From Saxidomus purpurata (Eukaryota > Mollusca > Bivalvia > Venerida > Veneridae): DNA of 64,000 bases. The position numbers and the translations under genes were made by a program. Within the stretch, counting starts at the first letter, position 1. The number at the start of each line of letters is the position of its first letter. The notes below the pieces were generated by a model that had not been told where the DNA came from, searched no databases, and saw only the letters and a list, made by a program, of their open reading frames with translations. Location: the NCBI GenBank assembly GCA_022818135.1, contig JAFMSR010000037.1:372001-436000 (forward strand), written 5' to 3'. Below, in pieces: positions 57,001 to 64,000 of this stretch.

Positions 57001-58713
57001 GAATACTATCAAAGGTATTGACTTGAAACTCAAAGTATGTGTCTACCATCAACATCTACATCTGAGGAAACAATCCCCATAACTCTGTTTTGATTTTTGA
57101 CAGATTTATGCCCCTTTTTAACTTTGATTTTGTTTATGGACTTAAAATGTATGTTTACTGTCAACATCTTCACCAATATTTTTGATTTTTGACATTTATG
57201 CCCCTTTTAACTTAGAATTTTGTCACAGTTTTTACCAGACTAACATGGAAATACTCGAAATGGCTTTCTTTTGAAATATCATAGAATAATTATGCAGCAT
57301 GCAGCGGTCATGCTTTTTTAATTCTATACATTTCAATTTTGAAAAGTTACAAAGTTATTCATGATCAAATTTACAAGGTTATGTATTTCTTTGAAATTAT
57401 CCCCTCCTCCCTCCACTTGGCTTACAGAATCCAGAGTAAGGCTTTGAATGTAATGTACATTTACAAAGGTCTTTGAACAAGTTTCATATCTTTGACCTTA
57501 ATTCTTACAGACAATTACACAATACTCCTGTTCTTTGACAAAAAACCCATTTTACCAACAACCTTTCGAATAGTCGAGCGTGCTGTCATGTGACAGCTCT
57601 TGTATTTTCTGGACATTTATAACTTTTAATACTGTTAGGACAATCCTTGGATTTGTTCCATATGTTTTATAATACTAATCAAGGTGATGCCGTGACCAGT
57701 GAAAGTGATGACTGTAGTACAGAAGGAAAAGTAAAGTCAAATAAATGGAAGTTGGGTAAGAATTCCGTTTAAAATAATAATGTTCATGCTTGTGTTACAA
57801 TCACAATGGTTTGTGCTAAGAAAGAATTGGTGCTCCTGACTTTTCTGTGAGGCAATTTTCCTTCTGTCTAGCTTTGCCCATTTAAATGGAACAGTATTTA
57901 AATGAACTTCAAACAATCTTCTGCTTGTACATTAAAAATCATGTATAACTGAGTACACATCTTACTTTACAAAAGCACAAAGAAAATTGCGCTTTTCTAA
58001 TCTGGAGAAAGAATGTGATGAATCAGTCTTGTAAAGATTTATGGTTGTTAGGGAATTATGGTGGAAATGTAGTGTTTTCTATATTTTCATCATTTTGAAA
58101 ACGGCCCATGGCCATAACATCAATAAGAGAGCAAGTACTTTTGAACTGAAAGAATTTTAAATGATGTTAATTGAAAGACCAACAGAAAATTTAGTAAAAT
58201 ACTTGTCCAGATAAGATCATTTTAAGATTGATTGAAAATGGCTGAGGTTTGTCTGCTGCAAATTAATCTGAAGAAACATTCTGCCTTAAGGCTGTCATAA
58301 CTTTAATGGAATATGTCCCTGAGTATAAAATTCACAAAATTGTCAAACTAATTATACAGATAATCTTTTTCTGAAAAGATGAAATTTCCAAAAAGCTATA
58401 AAAAAATGCCAAAACGGCAGTGTTTGTAACTGATTTTGTAAGCTTACTTTCTTTATTTTTTGTTACTAGAAAAAACATATCCCCAAAAAGGAATAAGAAC
58501 ACCTTGGAGTACTGATGAAAAAAAACTGTGGAAAATGGACTTGAGATATCCTTTAGATTTTCCAAATTGCCATCAAAGCAGCTCTGTGAAGAGGTTATAC
58601 GGAAGGAGCCATGTTTGAGCAGCAGGTCATGGACAATGGTAAAAGGATTTGTTAGAACAAGCATTGAAGCCAAGAAAAGGAAAGCTGGCATTTTAAATTT
58701 GAAACAGTTTTAA
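54096..58713 (+). CDS. Candidate four-exon gene: BRCT-like segment plus SANT-like C-terminal module
   Basis: Exons at 54096-54220, 54996-55107, 57684-57755 and 58470-58713 join in phase at all three junctions (0, 1 and 1), which is unlikely by chance. Exons 1-2 encode KTIVSYRWIKDSIRFGKLQN and then EKYIVQSVGAYGEWKLKES; a Trp in xVSxxWIxDSIxxGKL is the hallmark of the BRCT C-terminal helix. Exon 3 is an acidic Ser/Asp linker. Exon 4 begins RTPWSTDEKK and, after a frame break at an A8 run (about 58518), continues KLPSKQLCEEVIRKEPCL and RSWTMVKGFVRTSIEAKKRK, stopping at 58711-58713 beside an AATAAA. This Trp/Cys/Trp module recurs in predicted invertebrate proteins. An in-frame TGA at 55089 and the frame break mean it is either a pseudogene or carries assembly errors. 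The 5' part is missing. Confidence 0.55.
55108..55271. other. Intron sequence
   Basis: Start of the second intron of the candidate gene (donor gttagt). Nothing else noted before the SINE. Confidence 0.4.
55272..55528 (-). mobile_element. tRNA-derived SINE
   Basis: Minus-strand head with box A tagcctagtggtagag (55504-55519) and box B-like gtttcgctccc (about 55466-55476), anticodon-loop region cttcgag. The body contains a perfect 16-bp inverted repeat (gtcccttcagtgcaac at 55314-55329, complement at 55372-55387) and the tail ends ggcctctctctcatacc. The head and the text around ccaaagacgtaaaaaatggt are of a kind I recognise from bivalve genomes. It lies in intron 2 of the candidate BRCT-like gene, in antisense. 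Confidence 0.75.
55660..56000. repeat. Dispersed repeat with poly-G run
   Basis: tttttatacgcctgttcata and gacgtataatagtttcacc followed by a 13-G run at about 55727-55739, then cttggtttgaatgtatgtg. This resembles the left portion of dispersed bivalve repeats. No coding potential. Confidence 0.5.
56840..57603 (+). mobile_element. Pearl/Helentron-like element, right part
   Basis: Two core units 163 bp apart (tattgacttgaaactcaaag near 56853 and 57016) and part of a third. The right end has cgaatagtcgagc (57568-57580) and then a hairpin gctgtc-atgt-gacagc (57582-57597), ending tcttgt. The 13-bp cgaatagtcgagc is the exact complement of gctcgactattcg at the left end of the element at 60880. The left terminus of this copy was not found. 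Confidence 0.75.
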
Positions 58714-58728
58714 TAAAAGGTTAATTCT

Positions 58729-59200
58729 TGTCTGTGCCAATAGATGAAATTCAGCAGAACATCAAAGGAAGCTTTACTGTCAAGTGGAGATAAGGAGTGT
58801 GTTGCTCAACAGTCATTACACTTGCCTTTACTTCAGGGCGAAATTGTCATTTCTTGTAATATTCTTGTATTTTTAATAAGGGTTTTGTCTGTGAACTTTA
58901 CCTTATCTTTGTTTGTGCACACAGTTTAGATAGAGATATAGTGAAACTGTCAACATTTTGTCCTGAATGTCTGTGATTTTGGTGAAGTGTAACTTGCTCT
59001 TTTTTTAATTCCATAGTCTGATGTTGTTTATGTGATACAGTTACTGACTAACTATATAAAGAATATAATCACAGGCATAAAGTCAAAGTCAAGAAAAGTT
59101 TATTATATGACACTGTTACATTCACTGTTGGTTTTATAATCAAATTTATTTATGTAATTAATTATTTAGCTCATTAGAGCTAGAAGTTAGTGAAACTCTG
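58729..59200. other. Downstream of candidate gene, no further gene recognised
   Basis: AT-rich; a 61-codon frame at 58744-58929 is not recognisable. Confidence 0.45.
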
Positions 59201-59205
59201 CTAAA

Positions 59206-59509
59206 AAGTAAAAGATTTTTGACTTCCAGGTCAAGGTCACAAGTTGCGGCTTGTGGGATCTTTTCACTAGCTTTTATCATAGATTTTTTTCTAAATTCAT
59301 TCACACAGATATCAAGTATCAGACTTATATATTAAAGGAGTAAATACATTATTTTTAAAGTAAAAGATTTTTGACTTCCAGGTCAAGGTCACAAGTTGCG
59401 GCTTGTGGGATCTTTTCACTAGCTTTTATCATAGATTTTTTTCTAAATTCATTCACACAGATATCAAGTATCAGACTTATATATTAAAGGAGTAAATACA
59501 TTATTTTAT
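59206..59509. repeat. Tandem duplication, 2 x 152 bp
   Basis: Units at 59206-59357 and 59358-59509 are essentially identical, each including gacttccaggtcaaggtcac and tatattaaaggagtaaatac. TCAAGGTCA lies in each unit (59231-59239 and 59383-59391). Confidence 0.92.
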
Positions 59510-59773
59510 TTAAAGTTTAAGGTCACCTTCAAGTTTTTCTACAAATAGCAATTTCACATTATGGAACATGATTGATAATAGATTTCAAAGTAAATTTTAC
59601 AATTATTATTCAGTATAAATATACATGTACATACTTTACAGAACAAAATGCATGTGTCACTCCATGTTAAACTGAAATAGAAAATCCAGAAGTGAAATTT
59701 TACTTTCTTAAAGAATATAGAAGTGGGATTGTGAACAGTGAGCAGAACTTGATAGGGGTGTAAATTCAGTTAC

Positions 59774-59990
59774 AGTAAACTCCACTTGTAATGACACCAC
59801 TTATAGCGATATATAGCTTGTAATGATACTGTGACAGAGGCCTTCTAAATTTCAATTGCTTACACTACGATGTTACAATATCGCTTGTAGCGATAATTTG
59901 GATGTAACGATTACTTTTTCTGGTATGAGCGAAATTTTTTCTCTTTTAATCAGATATTTAACAGTTTAGGACATGACTTTGAATACGGTA
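59774..59990 (+). repeat. Possible pogo/Tigger-like terminal segment
   Basis: cagtaaactccacttgtaat and repeated ttatagcgat/cttgtagcgata phrases resemble the ends of pogo-type (Tigger) elements. Only one end was found and there is no transposase. Confidence 0.4.
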
Positions 59991-60171
59991 TGCGATAATG
60001 ACCATCGCTCAAAGGATTATGGGGTAATCGATCAAATTATTACACAAACAGTTTATTGAATAAAGGTATTTCACGCAGTCAGGTGTATTAGCGGTATCAA
60101 GCAAAAACACTGAGTAAAATTTTAATAAATGTGAACAAATAAACAAACAATTCTTGACTGCATTAATTTTT

Positions 60172-60290
60172 TGTGTCTGTGTGTTTGTCCTCATTGTAAG
60201 GTGCATAATGATCTCATTGTTTGGTGATTGCTGTCCTCACTTTGCAGTCAGAAGATGCACTTTTTTGTTACGAGATGTTAACAGTGATAG
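60172..60290. repeat. Dispersed repeat, copy A
   Basis: tgtcctcattgtaaggtgcataatg... pairs with 62893-63005 at about 80 per cent by eye. Contains gtcctcac motifs related to the tgtcccc words elsewhere. Confidence 0.7.
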
Positions 60291-60879
60291 AGATCATTTG
60301 CAGGAAGTGCAATATTAAAGAACCATAAGTACCTTACCCAGTTTTTAAGTTACCTCCCTTCCTAGTATGAAATTGTGCTTATTCAGAATCAGAAGGGAAC
60401 TCCAAAATGATTTAAGTGAATTACTTGAAATTACACACAGTGATAGAGGATGCTATAACTCCAGCTTGCACCAGTTATGAATTAGCTGTTTTTATAATTT
60501 AGGAATTTAACTCGGAAACAATTAAATAAATTGAGTTTCAAAGAAGCCAGTTTCATTCTTGTATTCCATGGATGCATATGCGCAACAAGACTACATTGGA
60601 ACTAGAAAAAAATATTTTATATCAACTTGCGCACTGGTAGAGCTTAGTTATGGCACTTGACTTTGTGACAATTTGTCTATATAGACACCATGTCCTAGGC
60701 CACTTACGTAAATACATGTATTAAGACCTTGTCAGTAATTTACAAATTGTATTTGCACTGCTTATTGGAATATTTACAAAAACCTTTGACTGACAGTTCC
60801 AGTTTCATTTAAGTTACGCTTATAAAACAGGTGTGGCTTCTTTGATACATGTATCAAAATTAGTCTTGTTTTCGTTTTT

Positions 60880-61546
60880 AGCTCGACTATTCGGAGAATT
60901 TTGAGGGCTATTACAGTCATGTTGGCGTCGGCGTTGCAGCTTTGGTTAAAGTTTTGCATGCAAGGTACTATCATGCACATATCTCAGTAACCACTTATGA
61001 TATTGACTTGAAACTTCATTAATGTCTTTAGGGTTGTCACACAGTCAAGTCAGATAACTCTTGTATAAATTTAATACAAATTATAACCCTTGTTTGACTT
61101 TGAAAACTTTGTTAAAGTTTTGCATGCTATGTATTATCATGCACATACTTCAGTAACCACTTATGATATTGACTTGAAACTTCATTAATGTCTTTAGGGT
61201 TGTCACACAGTCAAGTCAGATAACTCTTGTATAAATTTAGTACAAATTATGGCCCTTGTTTGACTTTGAAAATTTGGTCAAAGTTTTGCATGCAAGGTAC
61301 ATTCATGCACATACTTCAGTAACCACTTATGGTAGTTATATCAAACTTAGCAATAGTGTTCAGAAGTACAATTAATTTACCAAAAAATAAATATATAGTG
61401 ATAGATTTTGACTTTTTTATGATTCAACTTTTCTAGCTTATGCTAGAGTCAGCAGAATTTTGTTTTGCTATTATACTGATAAAAGTTTTGTTTTATTAGC
61501 AAGCACCCTCAATAATCGAGCGTGCTGTCTTATGGACAGCTCTTGT
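60880..61546 (+). mobile_element. Complete pearl/Helentron-like non-autonomous element
   Basis: Left end agctcgactattcggagaat, then ggcgtcggcgttgcagctttgg, then three core units with a 166-bp period (gttttgcatgc at 60951, 61117 and 61283), then aataatcgagcg (subterminal inverted repeat of the left end), a hairpin gctgtc-ttatg-gacagc (61524-61540) and terminal tcttgt. Subterminal inverted repeats, a short 3' hairpin and a tandem core together match what is described for pearl elements of bivalves and Helentron-derived interspersed elements. No coding capacity. Confidence 0.82.
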
Positions 61547-61989
61547 TAGAATTTAACTTTGCTTGGTATAGGTTTACTTCAGGCAGCAACAATTGTTTCA
61601 AATGATTCCTTGTTTCAGTCTATGTTGTTTTAACACCAAAATTATTACAGCTACAGACATGAAACCTAACAGATTTTTCAAGTTGTGCAACTAGATTTTG
61701 TATGGAATTGCTCACCATTAGAACAGAATTATGGCCCTTTACTTTAGCAGAAGCTGGCAATTTTCAACTAAGTGTATTAGTTGGATTCTGAAAACAGCAT
61801 GGAAGTATTAATCAGCATTTGCAGCTGTGAACCTTTGACTGCATCCAGTAAAAAACAGGAATATGGCCCTGTAAATAGCAACAAAATATATTATAACACT
61901 ATAGTTTTGATGATGGTTATCACATTTTCAGAATGGCATAGAGACAATGATAGGATCGGGAACTGGTGAATTGCAAGCATAGTTCTGGT

Positions 61990-62480
61990 TGGTTGGTCAT
62001 GACCATGACCCCTATTGCTTTTTGGGTCAAAAGTCAATGTCAAAGTGATCTTGAACAGTAAAATGATTTCCGATCTATAACTCTAGAACATATGGGACGA
62101 GAACCCTCGAACATTGTAGTAAGGTTGGCTGTTACTGGTAAATAACCTGCAGTTTTTTAAGTCAGTTGATAAAAGTCAAGGTCAGAGTGAACTTGAACAC
62201 AATGATTTTTTATCAAAAGCATGATACTGTTTAAGCATAGAATCCTCTTACTAGATAGGGACATTGACTATGACCAGTAGATGACCTGTTTGATTTTGAT
62301 GTCAGGGTTAAAGGTCAAGTTCACAGTCACCTTGAATATTAAAACTGTCATTTGAGTAGTAAATAGTAAGATAATCATTAGGTTGCCAGCAATAGTGTTG
62401 TCATCATGCTGGTAATATTTGTTTTACAAACATTGGGACATAGGTCAAGGTCATTGTGATCGTTATTCTTGAACAATTCT
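61990..62480. repeat. Degenerate tandem array of about 138 bp, four units
   Basis: Units around 62008, 62145, 62283 and 62420 share gacc-ctattgattttgaggtca-like text followed by aaggtcaaggtcacagtga-like text, heavily diverged. It contains TCAAGGTCA at 62176-62184 and 62444-62452. Confidence 0.65.
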
Positions 62481-62892
62481 CAGTGGCCATGCGTCTTTCA
62501 ACATGATAGCTGTGACTTTGTCGGCAGTTGAAAACCCCTACTTATTATGGAGTCACTCAGTTCTTATGCATATTATCATAAACCAGTCCAAAGAAGCAGA
62601 ATTTATTGTATACCATTGATCTGGGGTATATGTTTATATAGCTTTTATTTTTTTTTATTAAAGATCTACAATCAATTTTTCCTTACATTTAGACAGAATC
62701 AGTGGATATTTAAACATAATATCCCTTTTCCATGATCATACTAAGAGTTTCAAATTGTGAGACATGTATGGAAATAAGTTATGTTTTGAATTATTTGTTA
62801 TTCATGACGCACATACCTGTCTATCCTACAGGGTTAAGTGGTGAGAGACATACGTTTTTGTTTTGTGAAAAACAACCTCTGGTTGTTTGTGT

Positions 62893-63005
62893 GAATGTGT
62901 GTGTGTCCTCATTGTAAGGTGCATAATGACCTCAGTGTCTGATGAATGCTGTCCTCACTTGACAGTAAGAAGACACACTTTTATATTATTAGATATTTTT
63001 TAACA
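62893..63005. repeat. Dispersed repeat, copy B
   Basis: Second copy of the repeat at 60172-60290 (tgtcctcattgtaaggtgca). Confidence 0.7.
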
Positions 63006-63595
63006 AGTGGAATTATTATAAGTTTTTGATGGACATGTCTTGTCAAAAATAGTTGCCTTTGAAAACGTTTCTCAATACTGACACTTTCTTTTTCTTTACT
63101 GTGGACTACTAGAAACATTTCTGATGATTAAAAACTGTGTTGCTCATTTATAAACTGCAAATAACTCTTATACCAATTTCTCCAAATTTTGGTGACACTA
63201 ATATTACACAGTGTTCAGTAGTTCTAATATATGTCTCTAATAACAGATTTAAAATGTATTTTGCAGTTCTTTGTTTACCTAATAAAATAAACACTTTAAT
63301 TCTGAGTTTGACTATTTGTTTTCAGTTTAGTTATTTCCTAACAGTGGTAAACCGGTTTGGATATACATGTGACTGCATGATTTTGTCAGTTTCTGTCCGT
63401 CTACACTTTAGTATTAATGTCAATGGTTATAAACCAAATTTGTTTAATAGCTGTGGACAAATGTTTACCATGATCAGAGACAATTTGTTGTATGAGAAAT
63501 CTAGATTTCTTACTCCATGGTTGAGATCATTTCTTAGAGATACACATGTATCAATACTTTGCAAAACAAGTTTTCTCAGCCTAGATTAATCAATC
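63006..63595. other. No gene recognised
   Basis: Contains a 150-codon plus-strand frame (63137-63589) with hydrophobic stretches but no family resemblance, no visible start context or splice sites and strongly AT-driven composition. I do not call it a gene. Confidence 0.45.
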
Positions 63596-63599
63596 AATA

Positions 63600-63792
63600 G
63601 ACGCCATGATCAAATCACTAATGGGTTATGAGAGAGAGCCAGCAATCTTCATTACTGGAACTAATTTACAGCTGAGTGGCATCAGGTACCTGGCCCAAGG
63701 ACCCGCCTCTAATGGCCTGGCCGGGGATCAAACTTTTGGTCCTTCAAGTTACTAAGCAAATGCTGTAACTTCTGCACCACTGAGGCCCAATG
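63600..63792 (-). mobile_element. tRNA-derived SINE
   Basis: Minus-strand head gcctcagtggtgcagaagtt with box A, then box B-like agtttgatcccc (63723-63734). The tail ggctctctctcataaccc matches the tail of the SINE at 55272-55528 although the heads differ. Confidence 0.65.
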
Positions 63793-63918
63793 GGCTGGCT
63801 TAACATTTTGCCAGTGAACATCGATTCTAGGCGGTAATATAAAACAAAATCAGGTTGGTGTTTTCCATTAAAAGTGAGATATGCATTTTGGGAAAACTAC
63901 GATTCTACTATACTTTTT

Positions 63919-64000
63919 AGCACGAAGTGCTCAATGTAAGCTATTATGATGGCCTGGTGTCCGTCTTCTATCCTCTGTCCGCACTTAACATTGTGTATGC
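63919..64000 (+). repeat. Start of dispersed bivalve-type repeat, runs off the window
   Basis: tagcacgaagtgctcaatg, then agctattatgatggcctggt, then gtccgtcttc: the start of a palindromic-ended repeat, similar in style to the gagctcacc repeat near 21100. Confidence 0.55.

Noticed and set aside
63137..63589. 150-codon plus-strand frame
   Set aside because: No recognisable domain, no splice or promoter signals. A frame of this length can occur by chance in AT-rich DNA with few TAA/TAG in one frame.

Overview
The window looks like invertebrate, most likely marine bivalve mollusc, nuclear DNA. It is AT-rich, dominated by transposable elements, has few long open frames, has GT-AG introns, and carries repeat types typical of bivalves: pearl/Helentron-like elements with a tandem core, tRNA-derived SINEs, DIRS-type retroelements, a hAT and DUF4806-family genes. 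Species assignment is inference. No prokaryotic operon, CRISPR array or rRNA gene was seen.

The most important structural fact is an assembly one. Bases 19261-35675 and 36176-52597 are the same ~16.4 kb sequence in the same orientation, separated by exactly 500 N. I found only nine homopolymer-length differences and one substitution between them. Copy 1 runs to the edge of the gap and copy 2 starts at its other edge. This is the geometry of two contigs that overlap end to end and were scaffolded without merging. The real locus is probably 1-35675 joined directly to 52598-64000, about 47 kb. Every feature in 36176-52597 should be counted once only.

Layout. 1-3060: a TG-core repeat, a mariner fragment, and a decayed Tnp2-type (CACTA/EnSpm-like) transposase gene interrupted by another TG-core repeat. 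3320-5590: a decayed APE/RT LINE on the minus strand with an (ATT)n tail. 5571-12750: a tail-to-tail inverted duplication of a DUF4806-family gene, both copies broken, with independent TG-core insertions in each arm. 13200-13410: a Tc1-like fragment. 15360-15650: a direct repeat. 16043-18750: a broken Ty3/gypsy pol. 18754-20955: a DIRS-like element (gag with a probable intron, then RT) ending at a short interstitial telomere repeat. 21000-35675 (= 36176-52597): mostly noncoding and repetitive, with a 233-bp tandem pair, CGTCCCC-motif arrays, a TG-core repeat, a 457-bp MITE, a hAT remnant, an 839-bp MITE, a tRNA-Ala-like sequence and a 156-bp tandem array. 52598-53110: a pearl-like element with a TG-core insertion. 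54096-58713: the best candidate host gene, four phase-compatible exons encoding a BRCT-like segment, an acidic linker and a SANT-like C-terminal module. 59200-64000: tandem and dispersed repeats, a complete pearl/Helentron-like element and a SINE.

The most novel-looking biology is the TG-core repeat family. Ten copies (nine after merging) share one fixed 3' end, are truncated at different 5' points, contain a TG microsatellite, and in several cases have target-site duplications that can be verified against an empty site inside this same window. That pattern points to target-primed reverse transcription rather than cut-and-paste transposition.
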